Positions 1 to 10,934 of a DNA stretch of 64,000 nucleotides are shown one piece after another. This DNA comes from Sipunculus nudus (lineage: Eukaryota > Annelida > Sipuncula > Golfingiida > Sipunculidae): the NCBI GenBank assembly GCA_026874595.1, contig CM049314.1, positions 65,690,800-65,754,799 on the forward strand, given 5' to 3'. Made by a program: the position numbers and the translations under genes. The notes under the pieces were generated by a model, which worked only from the letters and a program-made list of their open reading frames with translations, did no database searches and was not told the origin of the DNA. Position 1 is the first letter of the stretch; the number at the start of each line of letters is the position of its first letter.

Positions 1-400
1 AACTGCTCGTGTGTATGCTGGAGGTTTGTCGCATCATGTGATGCGAAACCAGAATTGCTCACCTGGTTCGCTATCGGCTTCACCGACCGAGTTTACAAGC
101 AACACGACGAGCACACAATAAGCTGAATTCATCTGAAATTTGAACATTGATAACGTAATATACAATATTAGCAGCTCAGTGATGAAATCATGAGTTGTAT
201 CACATCAGAGTAGGCGTCAAACATAATATACACCTACAAACTCGTTAGTGATTACAAGGAACAAAGGGGCCCTCCCTGGCCATCGTTTTTTATCTTACCA
301 TTAATCAAACTTTGAGTGCAGATAAACCCAAAATATATCTGTTCAAATACTTGAAATATAACATTTCAAATGGCGCCCTACTTCCATTCGTTCTTATTAA
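1..400. repeat. R1 dispersed repeat, copy 1 (interrupted by LINE)
   Basis: Bases from about 60 onward align by eye with 13,054-13,430, 17,440-17,850 and 26,636-26,720. Shared landmarks are a 'ggttcg(c/t)tat' start, an 'agctga..tcatctg' block and, later, 'aatactt...acatttcaaa...cgttcttatt'. No coding capacity is seen. Homology stops at about 395-405, where the LINE 5' end begins. The R1 copy at 4,810-6,655 may be the other half of this same copy. Confidence 0.6.
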
Positions 401-484
401 GAGGACTTCCGGTTGAGCATGGGTGACTAGTGCCTCGCACATTGGTGAGCTCGCACAAAAAAATCCGTGAACTTCCTTCAAAAT

Positions 485-1465
485 ATGGATGAGAGGCCAC
501 ACGTTAAAACTAGATCAATGAGCAAAACCGAAACTCCTGGACGTGTCAAAATTAGCTTGGAGAAATATTTACAGAAAGCTAAAATTAGTAAAAAAATGGC
601 AAGTTCATCTGACAGGGGCTCACAGAGTGAATCAACACAGAGTGAATCATCACATACACAGGCAAGTGACACCTTGACTTCTATGGTAGATGCAAAGTGT
701 TTAAAGCTGGAAAGTATTTTTAAGGAAGCCTTACAAGATTTCAAAGACACACTACTGAATGATTCTGAGAATATTAAAACAGATGTGGACAGGATAGATA
801 ACAAATACACAGACCTTGAAGAAAAAGTGAACGGTGTGATACAGAGTTTGGAATTCACACAATCAAACATTGAGACACTGAATACAAGAACAGACACTCT
901 TGAGACTGAAAACGAACCCCTTAAGGAAGAAATTACTAAACTTAAAGCAGAAAAACGTGAAACAGAGCAAGAACTTTCAAAGGCAAAAACTAAACTCATG
1001 GATATGGAGCGTTATAGCCGAGAATATAACCTTAGATTACTTGGTGTTCCAGAACAAAGGGGAGAGAGTTGTAAACAAGTGGTAGCAAAGACTATATGTG
1101 ACCACAAACTGGCCGGTGACGCAGACATGGACAATGTACTTGACTCAATAGAGAATGCCCACCGAACAGGGAACAGAAAGACTGGAGTCAACAGGCACAT
1201 TATAGTGAATTTCTATAGCCGGCCAGTCAGGAATAGTCTACTTAGAACGCAGAGAGAGATCCACAACCAACGAAGTAGGGACAACCCTTTCTTTGTCAAA
1301 GACCTCATAAAGGAGGATTACATCCTGAAGAAGAAGGCTCTGAAACAGATGCAGCAGGCCCATACAAATAAACAGAAAGTCAGATTCTACCGCGGCCGAC
1401 TAATAAGTAACGGTCAACTGACTCCAATTCATGACGACACAGCTGCTTCTGTTGCACAGACTTGA
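485..1465 (+). CDS. L1-type ORF1 protein (RNA-binding chaperone of a LINE)
   Basis: This is a 326-residue open frame from the first ATG (485) to TGA. The upstream in-frame GTG at 467 is not needed. The layout matches LINE-1 ORF1p ('transposase 22' family): a basic, Ser/Thr-rich N-terminus (about 1-75), a long heptad-type coiled coil rich in E, K and L (about 85-175), then an RRM-like fold beginning 'YSREYNLRLLGVPE', and a C-terminal domain with 'IENAHRTG', 'RHIIVNFYSRP' and a terminal 'VRFYRGRLISNG' motif. In known elements the protein trimerises and coats the LINE RNA in cytoplasmic particles. No stop or frameshift interrupts it, unlike the ORF2 remnant downstream. Whether it is expressed cannot be seen. 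Confidence 0.82.
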   Translation: MDERPHVKTRSMSKTETPGRVKISLEKYLQKAKISKKMASSSDRGSQSESTQSESSHTQASDTLTSMVDAKCLKLESIFKEALQDFKDTLLNDSENIKTDVDRIDNKYTDLEEKVNGVIQSLEFTQSNIETLNTRTDTLETENEPLKEEITKLKAEKRETEQELSKAKTKLMDMERYSREYNLRLLGVPEQRGESCKQVVAKTICDHKLAGDADMDNVLDSIENAHRTGNRKTGVNRHIIVNFYSRPVRNSLLRTQREIHNQRSRDNPFFVKDLIKEDYILKKKALKQMQQAHTNKQKVRFYRGRLISNGQLTPIHDDTAASVAQT

Positions 1466-2430
1466 TTGTGACCATCGTGACGCAAAAGGATTTTCCACAT
1501 CGTATTTCCACGTGTCCTTCGCGCCAGTGCAAGAGACTTTTATGCTTGATCACTGGTTTTGTCGTCAGATGGCGCAATTTGAAGACAATCCTTAAGGGAC
1601 TGGTAGTCCCACTACATCGTACCTTGTGACTGTGGTTTTATGCGTCTTGGTTATTCAAGACTCGTGGGAAACAACCACCTTTTGATAAGCTGCAGTTGCC
1701 GCTTTATCGCTCACCGTGTATGGTGACATAATTCATAAAATGCAATGCTGGACTCTGAGGATGATAATAAGACTTCAAGAAGCGGAAAAATTTAGCATAT
1801 ACATCTGGTTTGTGTCCCTGCTGTCCATACCTACTGTCCACCTGCTTAACTGCTTCAGCGCCTGTTTACACTTAGTAACCATCTCTCATACTATAGACTA
1901 TTTCAATTGATCCCCCCCCCCACAGCAGATGTTGGTACATGTATATGTTGGAAGTTATAATGCTTATCAATCATGGATATTTTCATCAGCTGAATAAAAG
2001 GGCTGGTATATTTATATTAGTTGTTTACATACACATACTCAATTATTTCATGATTGGCCTTTCAGTATCTTAAATTTGCCACTGGAATTGTAAACGCATA
2101 TTCAGTAAATGCATGAGTTGCTTTTCGGTAAGTATGTTTATTATGAGACCAACAAACAGCTCTCACAGAAGTGTGTAAGTGAATAGATCATTAATATATC
2201 ACTCCCCCCCCCCTCCAAAAAAATGAAATCATATCTTCTAACTGTCCATTAGTAAAATGTATACACATTTTATGCTGTAGACATTTTTACAGGTTTAAAC
2301 TTATTTAGGTCTTTAAAATATGACCAGCAGTTATGAGAATTCACTACAGTATTTTTAAGTTTAATAGGGCAATCACTTTTACAAAATATAGCGAAAAAAA
2401 AAAACAGGACTCAAGTGGTGCTTAGAACCG
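1466..2430. other. LINE inter-ORF remnant and AT-rich spacer
   Basis: No coding similarity was recognised. The first part is probably the ORF1 3' flank. Homopolymer runs (C near 1,912-1,922 and 2,203-2,212; A near 2,394-2,404) mark degenerate sequence. The ORF2 endonuclease and the catalytic RT motifs that belong here are absent. Confidence 0.5.
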
Positions 2431-3928
2431 GTCAAAGTACTTGGCATATACATCTATTCAGACTGGAGAATAATGAAGGATATTAATTAAAAAGATATCC
2501 TAAGTAAAATAAAAACAACTTTTAATATATGGTTCAACAGGACCATGTCTGTGTCTGGAAAGATCGCTATCATAAAAGCTCATATTCTGTCATTATTAAT
2601 CTATGCCCTTCAAGTTTTACCTAATCCATCAGCAGTATATATTAAAGAAATTGAATCATTACTTTACAGATTTATTTGGGGTAAACAAGACAGAATTAAG
2701 AGAACAACGCTAGTCGCTCCAATAGAAAGAGGAGGGCTTGGTATGATACATATAAAATTAAAAATGGAAGCTATAAAAATCAATTGGGACACATAGGAGA
2801 AGGATGGAGAAATATAGTAAACCAGCAGTTTAAGGGAATAGGTCAGTTAATATTTAAATGTAATTTAGAAACCACAGACACAAAATACTTTAACAAAACA
2901 TGTCACACTTTTTGGAAAGAAGTGTTAAATATATGGTGCAAATATAACTTTGATAAAGTAAAAATGTGTCATGATATTTTATCACAGATTTAATCTTCAA
3001 CTCTTATATTAAAATAGAGATATAGTATATGATAAACATTTATATAATGCTGGTATAACAAAGATCAGTGATATTATTAAAACAATTAATGATTGATATG
3101 TATTTCTACCTTATGATGAATTCATAAATAAAACTAAAGCTAAAATTAAGAAAATGCAGTATATGAGTTTAGTAGATGCAATTCCCACTATTTTGGAAAA
3201 AAGAAATAAAAATATATGAACCTAGTACTATATTATGTAAAACAAAATTAGATAAAGAAATGGAAATGAATAAAGTTACATACATTATATATAATGAACT
3301 TCTACTTAATATTTATACAAAACCTACAAAAATGATTGGAAAATGGAACAAAGACATGGAATGTGAATGTGAAGAAACAATATTTGAAGCTTTTAATAAT
3401 ATTAAGAATCAAACCATATCTGAAACACTAAGAATCTTTCAATTCAAACTTATGCATAGATGTATAGCCCCAAACCCATTCTTATTTAAAATCGGGAAGA
3501 AAGATAGTATACTTTGGTCTCTTTGTAAAAATGAAAAGGAATCATTATTGCATCCCTTCTATCAGTGCAGGGAAACCCAGAAAATAATGTCACAGATGAA
3601 AAGCTGGCTCTTGAGTTTAAATTTTGTGATAGATGATGCTAATCTTTCTAAAAAGTGTGTTATATTCAACAAAACGAATTGCTCCACACTTGATCTATTA
3701 CTTCTATTATTCAAAAGGTTTATATATATATGTAAATGTAAAGACATATTGCCATACCTTGACAGTTTACAGGCTTATATAAGGCAGATCTATAATATTG
3801 AGAAAAACATAGCTAAACGAACTGGTAATATTGCTGTTCACCATAATAAATGGAAACCATTAATCAATAACTTAGAAGTTTGTTTTTTTTTAAATTATAA
3901 ACTCTGTAAATATTCTACTAAACAGTGA
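2431..3928 (+). pseudogene. LINE ORF2 C-terminal remnant (RT thumb to zinc-knuckle region)
   Basis: Three reading frames together give the C-terminal third of an L1/Tx1-like ORF2. It opens with 'VKVLGIYI', the end of the RT palm, then an in-frame TAA at 2,488, then the thumb motif 'SVSGKIAIIKAHIL' (from 2,545) and 'FIWGKQDRIKRTTL'. A frameshift near 2,785 and further stops around 2,991-3,100 follow. 'AGITKISDII' and 'YMSLVDAIPTI' lie between them. The last open segment (3,176-3,928, 250 residues) carries 'FQFKLMHRCIAPNPFLFKIG' and a Cys/His cluster 'SLCKNEKESLLHPFYQC', typical of the end of L1-like ORF2. The YADD catalytic box is absent, so the remnant is dead. Confidence 0.78.
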
Positions 3929-4140
3929 TTAAATATTCTTGACCCTCTGGATTAACTGTACAAAGTTCATAATGGTTTTGTATTTCTATGTTTGTATGTG
4001 AGCAATTTTTTGTTGATGCGATGTATTTTTTTTGTCCAGTGAATGTACATGTAGTAGCCGTACTTTGCTTTTTATGTTTCATGTTTGTTGTACATTGTAT
4101 GTGTATTTTGTTTGTTTATAATAAAAAAAAAGAAGAAGAG

Positions 4141-4809
4141 GGATTAACCTAGTCCTCACGTTTTATGTAACATTTATGAAAAACATACACAACTGCCGGC
4201 CTCAGACATGTAGGCGGTCCTTTATGTGGTATACTCAACAATGTGTTCATTCACTTTTTTCGGCGAATGTGCCCATATTCAATCGGGTATATGATACTGC
4301 ACATTTTTTAAAAATTATTCCTGGAACCCCTTCCTTGATCCAAATCATGAGCCGGATCAACGTCAAAATCTTATCGATTCTTTAGTATCCCTTTCCCGAG
4401 GTACCCTGAGAAAAATCATAGGATTCCATTCTCTTTGGCGCGAGTTATGTTTGACCAAACACACACACGAACGTGATTGGACGCATACCCACCTGCATCT
4501 GCTGTATTCTGCTGTTATCATACTCATATTATGCTGACAACTGGAGCAGGAAACCAGCATATATATATTTATATGTATATATACGTGTTCATAAAAGGTG
4601 TCCTAAACTACCCTCCAAAGCCTGCGATTCCCCCCCCCCCCCTCCCCCCCCCCCCACACAATCGAAGATAAGTGAACGCCACCGACACTTATCACCAAGA
4701 TACACTAATTGTAGCCGGATACACAGCGACACGTCTGTGATTATAAGACGGCCCCAGAAAAACACAGATCACCAAAACTAAGCTTCGTTTGTAAAACAAA
4801 CTCGGCTTA
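4141..4809. other. Intergenic, unassigned, with poly-C tract
   Basis: No gene was recognised. The stretch holds a short (ca)n patch near 4,459 and an impure C homopolymer at about 4,630-4,656. Open frames over this tract encode only low-complexity proline and look like chance. Confidence 0.5.
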
Positions 4810-6321
4810 CTAGATTATCAAACATGCTTTATCTAAGGAAGCGATCATAAGTCTTTTTGTTTCCATGAAATACTATACATCAGTTTTAAGAGGGCCCATT
4901 CCAATACTTACGCGAATGAAATAAAGAAGGTCTCTTGAACTCTTTATAAACATCAGCCACAAAACGCCGATCTGACGGTTCACAGGTTCTGTTTTGCTTT
5001 AAAAAATGGTGTTGTTTCACATGCTCTAACTAGCAACAGGCCACAGGCACACAAACCGTATATTAATGACGCTCGTAGATAAAGATCATGCAGAGCTTTT
5101 AAAGATACTGTCCTAGCAGATATTACGTACAGCTCATTAATATGTATCCAGAGCAGAAAAGAAATAATATTCTACAAATGAAACATGTGATTAGCTTGCT
5201 TTAAACAACGGAGACAAATATAAAACAGGGTATTACTTTGGCTACTCCCTTAAAAGCTCTACATTAAAAGAGTAAAAGTCTAACAATTGACAAATGCTCC
5301 CATACGGTGGTTAATATTTTCTAAAAAAAAAAGGCCAACAAAATTAAGACAAAGTCATTTACCTCTGTGACGTTCAGCAGTCTTATCCCATCAAAACATG
5401 GTTTAAACTATGACGTGTTGTTGTTATAACTTAATATACCTTAATTTGTTCCCTTCTCTATAAACGGCCTGTGCGTTTGTAAGATTAATTGTATACTTTT
5501 ATTTACACAACAATTGTGTACTTTTATTTACACAATTGTCTAATAAAATAGCCGTTTACGTAATTATCGTAATTGGCATCTGGTTTTTAACGCAATTGCA
5601 AAAGTTCTGTTTGGAGCTCCTAGCTTATTGTGGTTATACATCTGGGAGGAGTAATAACGTTAAATACAAAAACCGTACTACAGATATAACGTGAAACGTA
5701 AATAACTATTTATTTAACTATACATTTAGATAATGTATGAAAAACCACAGTGTCGTCTGAACCTTTGATACGTTAAACCCATGAATCCTGTTTGCGAACT
5801 CTGACCTAGAGAACTTTGACCTCATGTTTCTCAGTAACCCGCCTCGGTAATTGTTATTATTGATCAAATCAGAGTAACACACTTTCCCTCACGTTGTCGT
5901 ATTGCCATTGTTCTTTACAATGTTCTCATTAGCTCATCACTATGAACAATGGTTTTATGCCTGCATCAATGGTGGGGATCACTTAGTATCGAGCACTTTG
6001 GCTGAAATTAATATAACCTCCCGGTTAATATACGTATATGTAAGTCGTGGGTACAACTAGTGTGCGTAGTTATAAGTGCGACATTCCTTAGTTGCTTAAT
6101 TTCATTACACACGTGATGTGGGACTCGCGTCCGGAATAGGATTCGAGTTCGGACTTGAGTTCTCTGTTTTAGGGTCTCGGACTTGGGTTCGAAGGTCCTG
6201 GACTTGAACTTGTTCTCGGACTCGAAGGTAGGGACTCGAAAAACCCATCGGTGTACACCTCGGGTCCAATTGACAAAAACAACTCACACATTGTAAAGAC
6301 TGAAGAATATGCCAACATTAT

Positions 6322-6373
<52 letters not shown>

Positions 6374-6655
6374 TAAGCTTTGCTTAACATAGGGAGTTAT
6401 AAATCTAATCAATCATTATTGTAAAAAGCATGTGTGAACTTACTTAAAACTGTATACGATAATCTTAAATTAAATTGCTTTTTAAAGGATTATTTGAATG
6501 GGACTCGAACCCAGGTTCAGGATGACTTGGGCTCCAAGAAGGTGGACTTAGACTTGAAGCTCAAGGAGTCGGTCAAGGACTTTGAATCGATTTGCCTGGA
6601 CTCGGACTTCTACTTGGACTCGGATAGTGTGCACTCGAATTATATCATGCATTAA
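4810..6655. repeat. R1 dispersed repeat, copy 2
   Basis: It aligns over most of its length with 27,050-29,899 (copy 5) and in part with 14,460-15,400 (copy 3). Landmarks are the 'cctattccaata' block, 'gaaacgtaaataac', 'tttgatacgttaaac' and 'agtaacccgcctcgg'. Its right part has two arms of degenerate ggactcg/ggacttg repeats (6,113-6,245 and 6,500-6,640) around an (AT)n tract. The copy ends at 'catgcatta' (6,655); in copy 5 the same point runs directly into the SLC5 upstream region. Confidence 0.65.
6326..6372. repeat. (AT)n microsatellite inside R1
   Basis: A pure AT dinucleotide tract of about 47 bases. The paralogous tract at 28,546-29,615 holds a pogo-like insertion, so this is the empty-site counterpart. 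Confidence 0.9.
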
Positions 6656-8089
6656 ACATCAGTCTCCTAGTTTTAAAGTAGACGGCGCTTGAAGAGTGTT
6701 AATCCTTACTAACACAAGGATAAAAAAAACTTAGATCATGTTATTAACGCTTTCCTCTTATTGCTGCCCAAAACATTCAACCAGACAGATTATCTCAAAA
6801 ATAAACTTCCTAATTTCATTAACTCCCCACATCTGGAGAACAAAAACCGCCCTCGGACCAGAAAGCCCGAGGATACTCATGTTTTCTTTATGATCATTGG
6901 TAAAGGGTTTGTTTTAAATTGTATAACATTCTTTATTTTTCTTCTGGTTTTATCTTAAGTTACTTGTTGCCAGCCGAACATGGGCAATCGAAGCCATATG
7001 AACGCGGGGGCTCCGTTCCCCTTTTAGCCATATATTATTATCGCTTTGAAGTATACATAACGAAAAGTCGGATATATGCCGGTTTGAAATTGAATATGCG
7101 CCATGCTGATTAACAGATAAAGGAACCCATGATAGCTAACAAAGGAAACAGTAAATTAGTCTGAGTATAACAGGTATGTTGTGGGCAAACGTGTTTATGT
7201 GTAAATCCAATCGTGAATTTTATGCCCTTAAAATACATTAGCTAAGGTCAAATGTCGCTGGGGTTGGCCCATCATTCAAAAATTAAACTTTTAATTTATA
7301 ACCAGGCATATCTCATATACGGTAATTAATGTGTTCCCACTCAATAAGGCTCTCCGGGTGTCTCGTTATTTAGTACGATCCTCTTTATAAAAACTCGTGT
7401 GTAACATAGAGCATATAAGTAGTATTAGAACAGTCCAGAAAAAGGGAACATTATTTTGTTAATAATGCCAAGGCAGGAGATATATCGTTTAAATTATCCC
7501 ATAATGATCGTTTCTTGAAAATCCTTGTACTAATACTATGCCGGCGATACGATTTAGCACGATCGCTCTGTGTGACAACTTAGGCAGAATTTCTTTAACA
7601 TAGGAGACACATCTGGACACACATCGTGGTGACACGGGAAGTGGAGAAGATCTTGGAGATATTTGACTATTTTATTTATGTTACAGTGACTGTCACAACT
7701 TTACAATTTCGACTCTGATATAGCAACGATTTATCTACGATTCGTTTGTTTTTGATCGAATTGTTCGGGATCAAGTTCATGCCAATTTCCTTTTCAATTA
7801 GAGCCATTTTGTTCAGCCTAGGGCCGAGTTAAGATCAAATCGAGCTGAGATTATCATTTAGCCGACTATTTTATTTATCTGAAGTGAGCCGCACAAAATC
7901 GGCTCAGTTCGACTTAAAAGTAAAAAATGCCCGAAACAAATGGTCGAGTTTTTCTTATTTTTGTTTCTTGTCGCAGACAGGAAAGGTGTAATTGCTTAAA
8001 TATGAAAGTGGTGGCTTATGAAACCACAAGAATAAACTATACTCGATATTTAAAAATACAAACTATTAAAGTAAAATAGGTGCCATATG
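6656..8089. other. Intergenic, unassigned
   Basis: AT-rich. Short open frames (for example 6,761-6,958 and 6,919-7,113) have no recognisable motif and no paralogous support elsewhere in the window. Nothing further was identified. Confidence 0.5.
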
Positions 8090-8640
8090 TCACACGTAAA
8101 ACAATTAACTTTAAATTGAAATCAAACGGATATGTTGTTACATCGTAAAAAGAAAAGGCTTTCAGGTCAGTTACTGCTTAAGTCAGCCGTCTTTTGTTCA
8201 GGCCAGCCACATTTGTTTGGCTAGCACGGCTCCGGGCCCTATTGTGAATCTTGGAGGTCGGATCATGGTTGGTCGTGAGTGGCCGAGAGGCAACGATTAG
8301 TTTTAACCATATCGTATCAACATTTCGTAACCTGATATGATAATCGTAGGCTTAAGCCAATTAAGGTGAATCGTGATTAATCTTCATGACATCGACGCTT
8401 TTAGGAGAAGGTAGTCGCTTGGCGCATGTGAGTCGGCACGTGGACTTGAGAGAATCGGATTTTTATGGCTACGATTATTCGGCAAGACCGTGTATCAGAT
8501 CGTTAATGTGTGACCTAACCTGTAAATTATGTTTAGAATGTGCATGGGACATGGGGTGACATCGGAAAATATTGGAGTGACAGCGGGACACATCTTATTG
8601 ACATCGACGATATATAAGCCAGCAAGAACCACTGGATTAT
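8090..8640. repeat. Segmental repeat paired with 33,600-35,105
   Basis: It aligns with the sequence downstream of the full-length SLC5 gene. Shared landmarks are 'tattgtgaatcttgga', 'aaccatatcgtatcaacatt', 'cttaagccaatt' and 'gtgacatcggaaaatat'. The right-hand partner has roughly 900 extra bases (about 33,790-34,690). The segment is non-coding here. Confidence 0.65.
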
Positions 8641-9402
8641 AATTAACATGGTTGAGCTTATATTATACATGTGATGCCTACCGCATATATATACCAGTAT
8701 TCGTTTTCAAAATGGGATTCCATCTACAGAGTTTTATTGCCGCCCGATTTTATTGTATTGGTCCAAATAAAGTCTGCAAGTAATGTTGAAGCCCAGGCCC
8801 TACCCGCACAAATATGAATGTAGATTGTACATCAGTAGATGTATTCCCTTCATTCTGTCGACTTCACGTTACGTCACCTTGATTGTATTGTCATTATAAA
8901 TGATGAAAGAAGAAAGGGAAAAGGTTGATTTTTGATTACGTTCTAACATCAATTGATCGTCAAAGAGTCGATTGTAGTAAATTCATAATAATGAAATTCT
9001 AATCAATTAACACGAAAGTGGAAGATAAACATTTACACTTAAGACCCTATCCGTAAAGTTACGTCCATAGACATATTTTTTTTAAACGAAACTTACTAAA
9101 ATTAAACCAATAAAAAAGTGTTATCCGAAAATGATACCATAGATATCCATACAACCTATTATTGATACTCTCAACAACAAAATCTAGTACAAGACTCTCG
9201 AGTCCAATCCGAGTCGGGGTCCCTGAAAAAGTGTATTTAGATAAAAAAGGACATAAATGTGCAATATACCTTCTAGTGGGAGATAAGAAGCAAAGCCAGA
9301 GCGTACTCCAAAAACATCCGAATTGTGTAACCTTTGTTTGGAGGTAAAGTACTTTATTATTCACCGCTACTTATTATACACCGACAAAACCACTCAGTGT
9401 TC
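8641..9402. other. Intergenic, unassigned
   Basis: No gene was recognised. Overlapping open frames on both strands at 9,059-9,364 (101 and 61 codons) have no motif I can name. Confidence 0.4.
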
Positions 9403-9472
9403 CTGACGAGTGAGGGCCTTTAGGGGCCCTTACGAAACACAGCTGATAAACACAAGTAAGTGTGTTTATGTC
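9403..9472 (+). ncRNA. Hammerhead-ribozyme-like core
   Basis: CTGACGA (9,403-9,409) fits the CUGANGA box. It is followed by a 9-bp stem (9,410-9,418 with 9,425-9,433, one G-U pair, closed by the expected G-C) with a 6-base loop, and then GAAA (9,434-9,437). A possible stem III pairs ACA (9,437-9,439) with TGT (9,469-9,471) ahead of a classical GTC cleavage triplet (9,470-9,472). A 7-bp hairpin (aaacaca/tgtgttt) sits inside it. Stem I is weak, at most 3 bp with an offset. Such ribozymes are known in Penelope-like and retrozyme-type repeats, and the 289-bp tandem repeat that follows would suit that setting. Activity is unproven. Confidence 0.45.
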
Positions 9473-9542
9473 TTGAAATATATGTATTACAGCTCCTTGT
9501 ATTAATTGAGCACTTTAAATCCCTATGGTTTTGCAACAATCC

Positions 9543-9543
<1 letters not shown>

Positions 9544-9597
<54 letters not shown>
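9544..9597. repeat. (TA)n microsatellite
   Basis: A pure TA tract inside tandem copy 1. Confidence 0.9.
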
Positions 9598-9599
<2 letters not shown>

Positions 9600-9831
9600 G
9601 TCAATGAACATCAAATGAACAACGCCAACATTTCAATCAACTACATTATGTAGATAACAGAACTTTTGCTTAATTTTCAAATACCCCTGTATCCTTCTTC
9701 AGAGCAAATTAGACATAGTTGAATGTCTAATTTGATAAACACAAGTAAATGTGTTTATGTCTTGAAATATATGTATTAGAGCTCCTTGTATTAATTGAGC
9801 ACTTTAAATCCCCATGGTTCTGCAACAATCC

Positions 9832-9833
<2 letters not shown>

Positions 9834-9898
<65 letters not shown>
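9834..9898. repeat. (TA)n microsatellite
   Basis: A pure TA tract inside tandem copy 2, slightly longer than its partner. Confidence 0.9.
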
Positions 9899-9901
<3 letters not shown>

Positions 9902-10021
9902 AATGAACATCCAATGAACAACGCCAACATTTCAATCAACTACATTATGTAGATAACTGAACTTTTGCTTAATTTTCAGATACCCCTGTATCCTTCTTCA
10001 GAGCAAATTAGACATAGTTGA

Positions 10022-10934
10022 AATTAGTGAACAAACTATGTGGTTTGCAGTGGTTTGCAGGTGGTAGGGATTATGTTTGAGTGCCAGTTATTCAGACAGG
10101 TTTTCTGAAGGGTGTGTTCGTAGGGCTTTGAAAGCAGATTCATACCCTACAAACATACATATGTTATATATTTATTTGTTAATATGTTATTTACATAATG
10201 TGTTTGATTGAAATGTTGATGTTTCTCCTCTATTTATGTTCCTTGACTGTTTTGAGCCAAAATCCGGAGAATATATATATAAAAATATATATATATATAT
10301 TTATATATATATACTTTTATATTTATCTCCAATATGGTTAAATTTGCAAATGTGAAATGTGGAAACCATATTAGTTTTAGTTCACAGTTTTGCACCTGAT
10401 ATTTATTTATAACCTAGACCTTAACCACAAAGTCGTATATTGCATCGCCGATTCCCGATTATAGCTCAGTTGCGGGCGGAAGGGAGGTGGCAGGAGGGAT
10501 GATGTTTCCAGTGTCGTTTGACGATTGCATACATTAAGTTATTTATTTTTATTTGTGCAATCTCCTGTCCAAACGGGAAGCCCCTCTCTCCAAAGCAAAC
10601 ACAAGCAGGCCCTTGTAACTGGACATATACAACATAAAAGCCCCCTCCCCCCCCCCCAACCATCTTCTCAATATGGTATAATGGTAATGTGTTAATAATG
10701 GTGGACCCGGAACACATTTCTTGGGAGGCCAGTATTTTTAAGGAACGTGTATTTTCAAAGAACGGTATGTTATGGTCCAAGGAGTCGAACGCAAAAGCGA
10801 TTGTTCAAAATATAAGCAATATTGAAACAACCTGGGTATAAAATAGCAAAATACTAATGCTGACGGAGCAAACAAGAAGCGAAACCCTTGCCCTAAAAAT
10901 TCTTCTCTACACGTCGTGGAAATCACTCATTCTG
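10022..10934. other. Intergenic, unassigned
   Basis: It contains interrupted TA tracts at about 10,270-10,312 and a C-run at about 10,642-10,658. No coding or RNA feature was recognised. Confidence 0.45.

Larger units (their letters stand above)
400..4140 (+). mobile_element. L1-like non-LTR retrotransposon, internally deleted
   Basis: The element has a 5' leader, an intact ORF1 of L1 type (485-1465), a decayed C-terminal part of ORF2 (2,431-3,928), and a short 3' UTR ending in an A-rich tail at about 4,122-4,140. Everything between the end of ORF1 and the end of the reverse transcriptase palm is missing: only about 965 bases separate ORF1 from the first recognisable ORF2 residues, where the endonuclease and most of the RT should lie. 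A poly-C run (about 1,912-1,922) and AT-rich sequence fill that gap. No convincing target-site duplication was found. The copy cannot move on its own. Confidence 0.8.
9444..10021. repeat. Two-copy tandem repeat, about 289 bp period, with (TA)n cores
   Basis: Copy 1 (9,444-9,722) and copy 2 (9,733-10,021) share 'gataaacacaagtaa', 'gtcttgaaatatatgtatta', an internal (TA)n tract, 'caatgaacatc' and 'cttcttcagagcaaattaga'. At the junction an 11-bp perfect inverted repeat, caaattagaca (9,705-9,715) and tgtctaatttg (9,724-9,734), can form a cruciform. The hammerhead-like core lies just before copy 1. Confidence 0.8.

Noticed and set aside
478-999. 173-codon minus-strand frame
   Set aside because: Shadow of the LINE ORF1 coiled-coil on the opposite strand.
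4473-4781. Proline-rich 102-codon frame
   Set aside because: Product of the C homopolymer; no independent support.
9727-9952. Open frames of alternating Ile/Tyr on both strands
   Set aside because: Translation of the (TA)n microsatellite.
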